DNA of 64,000 nt, from positions 4,588,001-4,652,000 of the forward strand of contig NZ_CP020821.1 in assembly GCF_002105755.1 (NCBI RefSeq), written 5' to 3'. Below the pieces are notes generated by a model, which worked only from the letters and a program-made list of their open reading frames with translations, ran no database searches and was not told where the DNA came from. A program made the translations under genes and the position numbers. Source of the DNA: Mycobacterium colombiense CECT 3035. Its GTDB lineage: Bacteria > Actinomycetota > Actinomycetes > Mycobacteriales > Mycobacteriaceae. This document shows, one piece after another, positions 21,718 through 32,014 of this stretch. Each line of letters begins with the position of its first letter. Positions within the stretch are counted from its first letter, which is position 1.

Positions 21718-22590
21718 CTAGCCGCTGGCGGACTGGCAGACCTTCCACTGGTCGTCGCGGTACTGCAGATCCATGCTGCGGGTGGAGCGCAGCTGCGGGT
21801 CATACGCCATGAACGTGGTGACGTTCGCCTCGGCGTGCTGGCCGTTGACCACCACCTGATCGATGCTCGCGATCACCGGATACTGCTTGGCCGCCGACAC
21901 CCGCCGGTAGGTCTCGTCCCAGGCGTGCTCGTCGTAGTCGGCGTAGCCGTCGCGGGTGGTGCCGCAGGTGATGGTGCGCAGGGTGGTCAGGTCACCCCGC
22001 TGGATCGCGACGTCGAAGTTCTGGATGGTGTGCCGAACCTGGTCTTCCTGCGACACGTTGGTGTGTTTGCCCCGGGTCAGCAGCACGGTGCCCAGGATGG
22101 CGATGGCCGCCAGCGCCAGCACGATCACGACCAGCGCCAGCACCCAGCCCCAGTTGATCTGCCGGGAGGTGCGCAACTTCCCGCCGAGCCGGGGTGGGAT
22201 CGATTGCGGGACAGCGGGTTTCGGTGGGACGCCGAACTGTGCGGTGCCGTCCTGGCCCGGCGGCGTCGCGAAGACCTCGGTGGCGGGCTCGGCCGTCGTG
22301 GAGATGATCGCGGTTTCTTTGGCGTCGAAGCCCGGCGCGGTGAACCGGCGCTCGCGCTGCGGCCCGTCCGGCGTTTCCTGCGGGCCGCTGTGCGGGTCGG
22401 GTCTGTTGATCACCACGGTCTCGGTCTCGGAGTCGCCGGGGACCATCGGGACGCTCTCGGTGGCGTCGCCTCCGCTGTCGAAGCCGGACTCGGCCCCCCA
22501 CTCGTCGCTCGGTTCGTTGCGAGACTCGCGTGGGTCGAACCCGGGCCGTTTCGGTGTGCCGCCGCGGCCGGGTTCGGATGGGTTGGGCAT
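21718..22590 (-). CDS. Single-pass membrane protein (Rv0361-like)
   Basis: 290 aa from the ATG at 22590 (PNPSEPGRGG). The first ~150 residues are Pro/Gly/acidic and likely disordered in the cytoplasm; a transmembrane helix follows (INWGWVLALVVIVLALAAIAILGTVLL, ~156-182). The outer ~100 residues look like a small NTF2/SnoaL-like domain with two Cys (ITCGTT, WKVCQS) that could form a disulfide. No enzyme motif is seen. An upstream frame extension adds 29 unlikely residues. Confidence 0.75.
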   Translation of the reverse strand: MPNPSEPGRGGTPKRPGFDPRESRNEPSDEWGAESGFDSGGDATESVPMVPGDSETETVVINRPDPHSGPQETPDGPQRERRFTAPGFDAKETAIISTTAEPATEVFATPPGQDGTAQFGVPPKPAVPQSIPPRLGGKLRTSRQINWGWVLALVVIVLALAAIAILGTVLLTRGKHTNVSQEDQVRHTIQNFDVAIQRGDLTTLRTITCGTTRDGYADYDEHAWDETYRRVSAAKQYPVIASIDQVVVNGQHAEANVTTFMAYDPQLRSTRSMDLQYRDDQWKVCQSASG

Positions 22591-22710
22591 GAGTACTACT
22601 GTCCTCCCGCTTCGTGGGGTAGTTGCAGAGCTTAGCGACCGAGTCGCCGGCTCGGGGCGATGGCCGAGGTGCGTCACGCGGGCAAAAGGAGCGAGCTGCA
22701 GAATAGAGCC

Positions 22711-23124
22711 ATGACGCCGATGGGAGACCTGCTAGGACCCGACCCGATCCTGCTGCCCGCAGACGCCGAAGCCGAGGCCGAACTGCTGGCCGGTGAGAAG
22801 CCCGGCATCGTCGCGGCCGCCCATCCGACGGCGTCGGTGGCCTGGGCGGCGCTGGCCGAGCGGGCCCTGGCCGACGACCAGGCCATCACCGCCTACGCCT
22901 ACGCCCGCACCGGCTATCACCGCGGCCTGGACCAGCTGCGCCGGAACGGGTGGAAGGGCTTCGGCCCGGTGCCCTACTCGCACGAACCCAACCGCGGCTT
23001 CCTACGGTGTGTGGCGGCCCTGGCGCGGGCCGCGGACACGATCGGCGAAACCGACGAGTACTCGCGGTGCCTGGACCTGCTCGACGATTGCGACCCTGAG
23101 GCGCGCCCGGCGCTCGGTCTGTGA
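22711..23124 (+). CDS. DUF3151 protein (Rv0360c-like)
   Basis: 137 aa. A conserved actinobacterial protein: LLGPDPILLP start, a helical AYAYARTGYHRGLDQLRRNGWKGFGPVPYSHEPNRGFLRC core, and an acidic C-terminus. No catalytic motif is evident and its function is unknown. The ATG at 22711 was chosen because the open frame upstream is unlike the family. Divergent from the membrane-protein gene and convergent, 4 bases away, with the CDF gene. Confidence 0.8.
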   Translation: MTPMGDLLGPDPILLPADAEAEAELLAGEKPGIVAAAHPTASVAWAALAERALADDQAITAYAYARTGYHRGLDQLRRNGWKGFGPVPYSHEPNRGFLRCVAALARAADTIGETDEYSRCLDLLDDCDPEARPALGL

Positions 23125-23128
23125 CGCG

Positions 23129-24025
23129 TTAAAAGCTGTCCGAGCAATCGGTGTCGTCGGGGCAGTCGATCTGAACGGTGGCGTGCTCGAGCCCGCGCGC
23201 CGATAACACCGCGCGCGCGTCATGCAGCACCCGCGCGGAGTCGCCGGCGCTGATCAGGTGCGCGGTGCACATGTCCTTGCCCGGCGACAGCGTCCACACG
23301 TGCAGGTCGTGCACGTCGATCACCCCGTCGACCGCGCCGAGCGCGCTGCGCAGTTCCTCGACGTCGATGTGGGTCGGCGACGATTCGGACAGGATCCGCA
23401 GCGCGTCGCGGGCCAGTGCGATGGCCCGCGGTAGCACCCAGAGCGCGACCAGCACCGCCACCACCACGTCGGCGTAGGGCCAGTGTGTGGTCACGGTGAC
23501 CACACCGGCGATCAGCACCCCCAGGCTGCCCACGGTGTCGGCGACGACCTCCATGTAGGCGCCCTTGACCGCGAGGCTGCCCGACGAGTGGGAACGCAAC
23601 AGCAGCGCGACGGCGAAGTTGGCGGCCAGCCCGGCCAGCGCGACCACGATCATCGGCACGCCGGGGACGGCCGGAGCTTCGCTGAGTCGCTGGACGGCCT
23701 CGTAGAGGATGAACGCCGCCACGCCGATCAGCAGCCCGGCGTTGGCGACGGCGGTGAACACCTCGGCGCGGTGCCAGCCGTAGGTGCGGGCTGGCGACGC
23801 GCTGCCCCGGCGGGCCAGCGTGACGGCGGCGAGTCCCATGAAGACGGCGACGACGTCGGTCAGCATGTGGCCGGCGTCGGCCAGCAGGGCGATCGAGTTG
23901 ATCAGCAACGAGGTGATCAGTTCCACCACGAAGAACGCCGCCAGAATCGCCGCGGCCATGATCATGCGCGGGATCAGCCGAGCGTCGTCCGTCTCGGCCG
24001 GGGTGTGGTTGTGGCCTGCGCCCAT
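23129..24025 (-). CDS. Cation diffusion facilitator (CzcD/ZitB-like metal exporter)
   Basis: 298 aa. Six hydrophobic helices (~18-40, 45-70, 88-108, 120-145, 155-178, 183-200) and a cytoplasmic C-terminal ferredoxin-like domain (VDGVIDVHDLHVWTLSPG). Metal site residues are visible in ALLADAGHMLTDV (helix 2, DxxHMxxD) and MEVVADTVGSL (helix 5; the first ligand of an HxxxD site is replaced here by Glu-Val, so metal choice may differ). A short His-containing N-terminus is present. The start is probably leaderless, with a palindrome just upstream. Confidence 0.9.
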   Translation of the reverse strand: MGAGHNHTPAETDDARLIPRMIMAAAILAAFFVVELITSLLINSIALLADAGHMLTDVVAVFMGLAAVTLARRGSASPARTYGWHRAEVFTAVANAGLLIGVAAFILYEAVQRLSEAPAVPGVPMIVVALAGLAANFAVALLLRSHSSGSLAVKGAYMEVVADTVGSLGVLIAGVVTVTTHWPYADVVVAVLVALWVLPRAIALARDALRILSESSPTHIDVEELRSALGAVDGVIDVHDLHVWTLSPGKDMCTAHLISAGDSARVLHDARAVLSARGLEHATVQIDCPDDTDCSDSF

Positions 24026-24032
24026 GGCCGGA

Positions 24033-24038
24033 AATATA
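24033..24038 (-). promoter_or_regulatory. -10 element of the CDF exporter (leaderless)
   Basis: On the minus strand TATATT is followed by 7 bases and the ATG at 24025; there is no Shine-Dalgarno. The hexamer lies mostly inside the palindrome at 24034-24057, so a bound repressor would cover it. Confidence 0.55.
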
Positions 24039-24057
24039 TGCGTAATAACGCATATAT
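24034..24057. promoter_or_regulatory. 24-bp palindrome, likely metal-sensor operator
   Basis: Arms ATATATGCGT and ACGCATATAT (10 bp, perfect) surround AATA. Size and AT-rich ends are like ArsR/SmtB family operators, which control metal efflux genes; no such regulator gene is adjacent. It begins 9 bases upstream of the CDF start codon. The binding protein is inferred, not seen. Confidence 0.6.
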
Positions 24058-24065
24058 GGCAAGGG

Positions 24066-24848
24066 TCAGAACCAGCGGCTCCAGAAGCGGGTCAGCGCGT
24101 TGCCCCAGCCCACCAGGACGTCCGGCACGCCGGACGCGTCGAACAAAGACAACACGACCCCGAAGAACCAATGGTTGAGCACGGGTGCCAGCAGCAAGAA
24201 CAGCAGGATGACGAAGCCCCACTGCTTGGCCGGCGCCAGCGCGCGCTGGGTCTCGGGACTTAGATGCGGTTCCAGGGCGTCGTATCCGTCCAGGCCCGGG
24301 ATGGGCAGCAGGTTCAGCAGCACGGCGGTGAGCTGAAGGAACGCGAGGAACGCCACCCCCGACCACAGCACCACGTGCGCCGGGTCGAAGAACAACCGCG
24401 TCGCCGCCAGCAGCAGCGCCGCCAGCACCAGGTTGGCCGCCGGGCCCGCCAGGCTGACCATGGTGCGCCGAGCGGGCGTCATGAACCAGGTCCGCACGTA
24501 GACCGCCGCGCCGGGCAGGCCGATCCCGCCCAGCAGGATGACCACCATCGGCAGCGCCAGCGACAGCCCGGGATGGGCGTAGCGGCGCGGGTCCAGGGTC
24601 AGGTACCCGCGCACGGCGTCGTCGTGATCGCCGAACCGCCAGGCGGTCACCGCATGCCCGAATTCGTGCAGGCACAGCGACACCAGCCATCCCGCGATCA
24701 CGAAGACGAACACCCCGGCGTAGGCCAGGGGACGGGTGCTGATCCCGGCCGACCAGGCCAGCGCCGCGCCGACACCCGTCAGCGCTATCAGGCCCAGGAA
24801 GATCGGGCTGGGCCGTACCGATTCGCGGCGGGAGGAGGGGAAGCTCAC
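24066..24848 (-). CDS. M50 site-2-protease family membrane metallopeptidase (Rv0359-like)
   Basis: 260 aa. Intramembrane zinc protease fold: HEFGH at residues 61-65 at the end of a helix (WLVSLCLHEFGH) and the third ligand in NLLPIPGLDGYDAL. Five to six hydrophobic segments; no PDZ domain, so it is the short class related to SpoIVFB/Rip3-like proteins. Substrate unknown. The next gene on the strand (24858) is 9 bases upstream, so the two probably form an operon. Confidence 0.88.
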   Translation of the reverse strand: MSFPSSRRESVRPSPIFLGLIALTGVGAALAWSAGISTRPLAYAGVFVFVIAGWLVSLCLHEFGHAVTAWRFGDHDDAVRGYLTLDPRRYAHPGLSLALPMVVILLGGIGLPGAAVYVRTWFMTPARRTMVSLAGPAANLVLAALLLAATRLFFDPAHVVLWSGVAFLAFLQLTAVLLNLLPIPGLDGYDALEPHLSPETQRALAPAKQWGFVILLFLLLAPVLNHWFFGVVLSLFDASGVPDVLVGWGNALTRFWSRWF

Positions 24849-24857
24849 CGATCGAAA

Positions 24858-25520
24858 CTAGCCGACCAGCAGCCAGCCCTCGATGTTGCGGTAGAACGCC
24901 GAGCGGCGCACGGCGCGCGGCGCGGCGACGCCGTCGCGCACCACGGCGGCGCCCGTGCTGCCCAGCTGGGCGGCGCGGCCGGTGACCCAGCGCGGCCACG
25001 GCCGGCCGAGGCCTCGGCCCGCGACCGCCGCCCGCAGGCCCGGTGCGGCCGGTATCGGCTCGACCCATACGCCTTCGACGTCGCCGTCGAACAACGTGGT
25101 GTCGTCGACCACCGCCTCGCCGTGGATCGACCGCGCGCCATCCGCCGGCACCCAGCCGGCCCGCCCCACGACCACCGACCCGGTCTCGTCGCGGATCAAC
25201 GTCACCCGGCGCGCCGCACCCCGCCGGGCCCGCAGCGCCGCCCGGAATCCGGCCGGCAGGCGGTAGACCCGCGTGGCCCGGGTGCGGCGGCGCGGCACGT
25301 AGGCCACCTCGATGTCGAGCCGCTCGGCGCGCAGCAGCCGGGTCAGCACCGCGGCCAGCTCGGCGTCCCCGCCCAGCACGATCAACCGCCGGTACGGACC
25401 GATCGCGGCATCGATATCGGTTTCATCGACGACCCGGTGGGTTTGTATGCCCCGCAACGGTCGGTAGCTTCGCCGCCGGCCGAAGAGAAGTGTTACGGCG
25501 GCTCGATCTCCTTGCGTCAC
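24858..25520 (-). CDS. Conserved protein (Rv0358-like), possible remnant lipid-kinase fold
   Basis: 220 aa, no signal or membrane helix. I do not recognise a functional family. Two stretches faintly recall diacylglycerol-kinase-like proteins: RRLIVLGGDAELAAVLTRLL (compare GGDGT) and DDTTLFDGDVEGVWVEPI (compare the C-terminal DGE strand). Key catalytic residues of that family are not evident, so this is only a suggestion. It is cotranscribed with the M50 protease gene. Confidence 0.65.
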   Translation of the reverse strand: MTQGDRAAVTLLFGRRRSYRPLRGIQTHRVVDETDIDAAIGPYRRLIVLGGDAELAAVLTRLLRAERLDIEVAYVPRRRTRATRVYRLPAGFRAALRARRGAARRVTLIRDETGSVVVGRAGWVPADGARSIHGEAVVDDTTLFDGDVEGVWVEPIPAAPGLRAAVAGRGLGRPWPRWVTGRAAQLGSTGAAVVRDGVAAPRAVRRSAFYRNIEGWLLVG

Positions 25521-25824
25521 AGCCTATCCAATCGAGAAGCAGCCAAAGTCGTTGTCTTTCAACATCTCTGGCCGGGCATGAGTCCCGATGCCGAGTTGTC
25601 TCGCCATAACGACACGGTCACAACATGGTGTCGGACTGCGAAAGTTGTTGCAACGCCGCCGGGAATCAAGCGGATACTTTACTCCTGCCACAGGGCCGAC
25701 GTTGCGCGGAATCCCGCCACGAGTGGTTGAGGGAACGGAGAATGACCATTCGCCGACTTACCGCCATCTTGTCAACCGCGCGAACCGCATTGCTCGTGCC
25801 GGGTGCCGGCCCCACACGCCTCCG
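25521..25824. other. Divergent intergenic region with small upstream ORF
   Basis: Lower in GC than its surroundings. It separates the Rv0358-like gene from the histidine phosphatase. A 29-codon ORF (25742-25831) starts after GGAACGGAGA and ends TGA 3-6 bases into the downstream gene, so it could be a leader peptide coupling translation, or mark an alternative or broken start. No clear repeat or operator was found. Confidence 0.4.
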
Positions 25825-26760
25825 GTGCTGACGAAGCCGCTGCGCCCCGTTGGCGCCGTGCTGCTTTCGATTGTCCTGCTGTGCACCGCATCCGCGACAG
25901 CCGCGGCGGACGAATCGATCGTGATCGACCTGGTGCGACACGGGCAGTCGACAGCCAACGCGGCGAGCCTGATCGACACGGCGCCGCCGGGCGCCTCGCT
26001 CACCGCGCTCGGTCAGCAACAGGCGCGGACCGTCGCCGGCGTTCTCGCGGCGAAGGGTCCGGTCGCCGCGATCTTCGCGTCGCAGCTGATCAGGACGCAG
26101 CAGACCGCGGCGCCGTTGGCGGCCGCGCTGGGGATGAATGTCCAGGTGATGCCCGGGCTCAACGAGATCGACGCCGGCGTTTTCAACGGCATGCCGCAGA
26201 TCAGCCTCGCCGGGCTGGCCTATCTGCTGGCCCCTGTCGCGTGGATGCTCGGGCTGCGCATCGTGCCGATGCTGGCTCCTGGCTCCGCCGACCCCAACGG
26301 TTACGAGTTCCACAAACGTTTCGACGGCGCGCTCCAAACGATGTACGGCAACGCGGCGACCAGCGCCAGCGGCTTCAACGGCATGCTCACGACGATGTAC
26401 GGCAGTGCGCTTGCCAACCCGGTCCGGGCGGCGGACGGCAGGATCACCGAGGTCGCGTTCTCCAGTGAATTCGACATCGGTATCGGGACCATGATGACCG
26501 TCAGAAACCCCATACAGTTGCTCCTGCTTTTCGATCCGCTGCCCAACGGCGGCATCGTCGAGATCGAGGGCAATCCCCACGATGGCTGGACGCTGGTCAG
26601 CTGGAACGGGAAACCGGCGTGGTCCGGTTGGGCGGCCAAGCGGCCCAACCGCGGCGCCAACGGCCTGTGCCTGATGCTGGACCCGGCCACCAGGACCGGC
26701 GTCTGCGCGGCCAAGCCGCCCTCGCCGGCCGGCGCTCAGGTCGCGGCGCCGTACGGGTGA
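25825..26760 (+). CDS. Exported histidine-phosphatase (phosphoglycerate-mutase-like) protein
   Basis: 311 aa from the GTG at 25825. Signal peptide: LTKPLRPVGAVLLSIVLLCTASATAAA, cleavage expected near residue 28. Branch-1 histidine phosphatase: catalytic VRHGQST (~37-43), the Arg-containing IRTQQTAAPLA, and acidic PGLNEIDAGVFNG. The late His appears to lie in a divergent C-terminal region. The substrate outside the membrane is unknown. The frame upstream to 25588 is open but lacks the signal sequence. Confidence 0.8.
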   Translation: MLTKPLRPVGAVLLSIVLLCTASATAAADESIVIDLVRHGQSTANAASLIDTAPPGASLTALGQQQARTVAGVLAAKGPVAAIFASQLIRTQQTAAPLAAALGMNVQVMPGLNEIDAGVFNGMPQISLAGLAYLLAPVAWMLGLRIVPMLAPGSADPNGYEFHKRFDGALQTMYGNAATSASGFNGMLTTMYGSALANPVRAADGRITEVAFSSEFDIGIGTMMTVRNPIQLLLLFDPLPNGGIVEIEGNPHDGWTLVSWNGKPAWSGWAAKRPNRGANGLCLMLDPATRTGVCAAKPPSPAGAQVAAPYG

Positions 26761-26875
26761 GGTCGGCCAGCCGGCTTTACCGGCTCTGTCACACCGGTCT
26801 CACCGCGTCCTGGCTTAAGCTGATTTGCCCGGCTCCTCAGCTGGCCATCGGCGGCCCGCAGGGTCGCCAGGCTAG

Positions 26876-28872
<1,997 letters not shown>

Positions 28873-28900
28873 CGCGGGCCGGGCACACACCGAGCCGACC

Positions 28901-28906
28901 TATCCT
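28901..28906 (+). promoter_or_regulatory. -10 element for leaderless purT
   Basis: TATCCT is followed by 6 bases and the GTG at 28913, and no Shine-Dalgarno is present, so the transcript should begin at or beside the start codon. Confidence 0.6.
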
Positions 28907-28912
28907 TGACCC

Positions 28913-30169
28913 GTGACTGACGGCGTGACCGACGGACGGGACGACGAAACGACGGCGCTCGTCGTGCCCCAGCAACCTCCCGCGCGCGCCGAGGCCCAGC
29001 CGGACGCTCCCCCCGACGGCAGGCCGACGGTGGTGCTGCTGGGTTCCGGCGAGATCAGCCGGGAGCTGGCGATCGACCTGGGGCGCCTCGGGGCCCGGGT
29101 GATCGCCGTCGACGCGCGCCCGCACGCACCCGCGCACAAGGTGGCCGACCAGGCCCTGGTGCTCCCGCTGTCCGACGCCGCCGAGCTGTCCGCGGCGCTG
29201 CAGCGGCTGCAACCCGACTTCGTGGTGACCGCGACCGACGCCGTCGCCGCCGGCGCCCTCGACGCGCTGGCCACCGGGTCCGGCACCGACCACACCGAGC
29301 TGGTGCCCAGCGCCCGCGCCGTGCGCCTTTGCGCCGACCGTGAGGGCCTGCGCCGGCTGGCCGCCGACGAGCTGGGGCTGCCCACCGCGCCGTTCTGGTT
29401 CGTAGGGTCGCCGGGCGAACTCGAGGCGGTGGGCGCGCACGCCGGATACCCGCTGTTGGTCAAGCCGGTGGCCGGACCGACCGGGCCGGGGCAGTCGGTG
29501 GTGGCGCGGCGCGAAGACCTCGGGCCGGCGTGGCAACGCGCGGTCGGCGGCCACACGGGCCCCGGACAGCCGCGGGTGCTGGCCGAAACGGTGGTCGAGG
29601 TCGAGTTCTCCGTGACGCTGCTGGCGGTGCGCAGCGACGGGCCGGCGGGTCCGGCGATCGAATTCTGTTCGCCCATCGGTCATCGCGGCTCCGCCGGGCA
29701 GGTGCTGGAATCCTGGCAACCCCAGAAGATGAGCCCGGCGGCGACGGACGCCGCGAAGTCGATCGCCGCGCGGATCGTCAAGGCGCTGGGCGGGCGCGGC
29801 GTCTTCGCCGTCGAATTGATGATCAATGGCGACGAGGTGTACTTCGCCGACGTCACCACCCACCCGACCGACAGCGCCTGGGTGACGCTGCGCAGCCAGC
29901 GGCTCTCGGCGTTCGAACTGCAGGCCCGCACCATCCTCGGCCTGCCGGTGGACACCATGATGGTGTCGCCGGCCGCCGCCCGCGCGATCGACCCCGTCGA
30001 CTCCCACGACCCCGCCGCGCTGGCCGGCGCGCTCAGCGTGCCCGAAAGTGACCTGCGCGTGCTCGGGCGGGGCTACCGGGCGTTGGCGACGGCGCCGGAG
30101 GTGGCGGCCGCCCGCGAGCGCGCCGGCCAGGTCGCCGGCCGGCTGGCCGCGCCGGGGCCGCGCGGCTGA
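28913..30169 (+). CDS. purT: Formate-dependent GAR transformylase PurT
   Basis: 418 aa. ATP-grasp enzyme that formylates glycinamide ribonucleotide with free formate, a folate-independent bypass of PurN. Order: Rossmann-like VVLLGSGEISRELAIDLGRLG (~39), the ATP-grasp body (YPLLVKPVAGPTGPGQSVV, then VLAETVVEVEFSVTLLA), and the metal-ligand strand GVFAVELMINGDEVYFADV followed by THPTDSAWVTLRSQ. The first ~35 residues are a polar extension. Leaderless GTG start. Confidence 0.95.
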   Translation: MTDGVTDGRDDETTALVVPQQPPARAEAQPDAPPDGRPTVVLLGSGEISRELAIDLGRLGARVIAVDARPHAPAHKVADQALVLPLSDAAELSAALQRLQPDFVVTATDAVAAGALDALATGSGTDHTELVPSARAVRLCADREGLRRLAADELGLPTAPFWFVGSPGELEAVGAHAGYPLLVKPVAGPTGPGQSVVARREDLGPAWQRAVGGHTGPGQPRVLAETVVEVEFSVTLLAVRSDGPAGPAIEFCSPIGHRGSAGQVLESWQPQKMSPAATDAAKSIAARIVKALGGRGVFAVELMINGDEVYFADVTTHPTDSAWVTLRSQRLSAFELQARTILGLPVDTMMVSPAAARAIDPVDSHDPAALAGALSVPESDLRVLGRGYRALATAPEVAAARERAGQVAGRLAAPGPRG

Positions 30170-30329
30170 GCCGTTTCGCGCGAACCCACCGCCCCCAACG
30201 GGCCGCGGCGACGGCCTCGATACGATCGCAGGTCAAGGTATCGCTGCGGGTACGGGGGCAATCCGGCCGGGGCTTGACCGCTCGGGCGCGGATAGGGTGG
30301 CTGACAACGAGCAACGAGGGAATACGAGC

Positions 30330-30770
30330 ATGAGCACAGAGCGGGCACACTCCTACGCCGGGGACATCTCTCCGCTGGAGGCATGGAAGCTGCTCAGCGA
30401 CAACCCCAACGCCGTGCTGGTCGACGTGCGGACCGACGCCGAATGGCAATTCGTCGGTGTGCCCGATCTGTCCAGCCTCGGCCGCGAGGTGTTGTTCCTG
30501 GAGTGGAACACGTCCGATGGACGGCACAACGCGAAGTTCGGCGACCAGCTGCGTGAGCAGGTGCCGCCGGCCGAAGGCGACGCGCAGCGGCCGGTGCTGT
30601 TCCTGTGCCGCTCCGGACACCGTTCCATCGGCGCCGCTGAGGCCGCGACCGAGCTCGGCATCACACCGGCCTACAACATCCTGGACGGCTTCGAGGGCCA
30701 CCTCGACGCCAACGGCCACCGCGGCGAAACGGGTTGGCGGGCCATCGGATTGCCATGGAAACAGGGTTGA
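30330..30770 (+). CDS. Rhodanese-domain protein (Rv0390-like)
   Basis: 146 aa from the ATG at 30330. Single rhodanese fold: VLVDVRTDAEW, the persulfide loop LFLCRSGHRSIGAA with catalytic Cys, and YNILDGFEGHLDANGHRG. Such proteins pass sulfur as a persulfide. It sits directly before metZ, the sulfhydrylase gene, so a role in sulfur supply or detoxification is plausible but not shown. A -10-like TAGGGT lies at 30293. Confidence 0.9.
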   Translation: MSTERAHSYAGDISPLEAWKLLSDNPNAVLVDVRTDAEWQFVGVPDLSSLGREVLFLEWNTSDGRHNAKFGDQLREQVPPAEGDAQRPVLFLCRSGHRSIGAAEAATELGITPAYNILDGFEGHLDANGHRGETGWRAIGLPWKQG

Positions 30771-30787
30771 ACAGGGCTGAACCGACG

Positions 30788-32014
30788 ATGACCCCAGCCG
30801 ACGACGACTCCGTTCGCACGCCCGCGGCGCTGCCGGAGGGAGTCAGCCAGGCGACCATCGGCGTGCGCGGGGGGCTGCTGCGGTCGGGCTTCGACGAGAC
30901 CGCCGAGGCGATGTATCTGACGTCGGGCTATGTCTACGAGTCGGCGGCGATTGCGGAGCAGTCGTTCACCGGCGAGGTGGACCACTTCGTCTACTCGCGC
31001 TACGGCAACCCGACCGTGACGATGTTCGAGGAGCGGCTGCGCCTGCTCGAAGGGGCGCCCGCGGCCTTCGCCACCGCGAGCGGCATGGCCGCGGTGTTCA
31101 CCTCGCTGGGGGCGCTGCTGGGCGCGGGGGACCGGCTGGTCGCCTCGCGCAGCCTGTTCGGCTCGTGCTTCGTGGTGTGCAACGAGATCCTGCCGCGCTG
31201 GGGTGTCGAGACCGTCTTCGTCGACGGCGACGACCTGGCGCAGTGGGAGCAGGCGCTGTCGGTGCCGACCACGGCGGTGTTCTTCGAGACGCCGTCGAAT
31301 CCGATGCAGTCGCTGGTGGACATCGCCGCGGTGTGCGAGCTTGCCCACGCCGCGGGCGCAAAGGTGGTGCTGGACAACGTTTTCGCCACGCCGCTGTTGC
31401 AGCAGGGCATTCCGCTCGGGGTCGACGTGGTGGTGTACTCCGGCACCAAGCACATCGACGGCCAGGGCCGGGTGCTCGGCGGGGCCATCCTGGGCGACAA
31501 GGAGTACATCGACGGCCCGGTGCAGAAGCTGATGCGGCACACCGGCCCCGCGATGAGCGCGTTCAATGCCTGGGTGCTGGTGAAAGGGCTTGAGACGCTG
31601 GCGGTTCGGGTGGAGCACAGCAATTCCTCGGCCTTCCGGATCGCCGAGTTCCTGGAGACCCATCCGGCGGTGAGTTGGGTCCGCTACCCGTACCTGTCCT
31701 CGCACCCGCAATACGACCTGGCCAAGCGCCAGATGTCCGGCGGGGGAACGGTGATCACCTTCGCGCTCGACTGCCCCGACAGCGCGGCCAAGGGTCGCGC
31801 CTTCGAGGTGCTGGACAAACTGCAGCTGATCGACATCTCGAACAATCTCGGCGACGCCAAATCGCTTGTCACGCACCCCGCGACCACCACCCACCGGGCG
31901 ATGGGCCCGGAGGGGCGCGCGGCGATCGGGCTCGGCGACGGCGTGGTGCGCATCTCCGTCGGGCTGGAAGGCACCGACGATCTCATCGCCGACATCGACC
32001 GGGCGCTGAGTTAA
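30788..32014 (+). CDS. metZ: O-succinylhomoserine sulfhydrylase
   Basis: 408 aa from the ATG at 30788 (TPADDDSVRT); an earlier in-frame ATG at 30755 is possible. PLP enzyme of the Cys/Met gamma family making homocysteine from O-succinylhomoserine and sulfide. Seen: YSRYGNPTV, FATASGMAAVF phosphate-binding loop, VLDNVFATPLLQ, and the PLP lysine in VVYSGTKHIDGQGRVLGG. The stop TAA is shared in a TTAA palindrome with the convergent ndhA stop. Confidence 0.97.
   Translation: MTPADDDSVRTPAALPEGVSQATIGVRGGLLRSGFDETAEAMYLTSGYVYESAAIAEQSFTGEVDHFVYSRYGNPTVTMFEERLRLLEGAPAAFATASGMAAVFTSLGALLGAGDRLVASRSLFGSCFVVCNEILPRWGVETVFVDGDDLAQWEQALSVPTTAVFFETPSNPMQSLVDIAAVCELAHAAGAKVVLDNVFATPLLQQGIPLGVDVVVYSGTKHIDGQGRVLGGAILGDKEYIDGPVQKLMRHTGPAMSAFNAWVLVKGLETLAVRVEHSNSSAFRIAEFLETHPAVSWVRYPYLSSHPQYDLAKRQMSGGGTVITFALDCPDSAAKGRAFEVLDKLQLIDISNNLGDAKSLVTHPATTTHRAMGPEGRAAIGLGDGVVRISVGLEGTDDLIADIDRALS

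Noticed and set aside
30274-30298. TTGACC and TAGGGT as a promoter for the rhodanese gene
   Set aside because: The spacing is only 13 bases. The -10 may still be used, but a full promoter is not supported.
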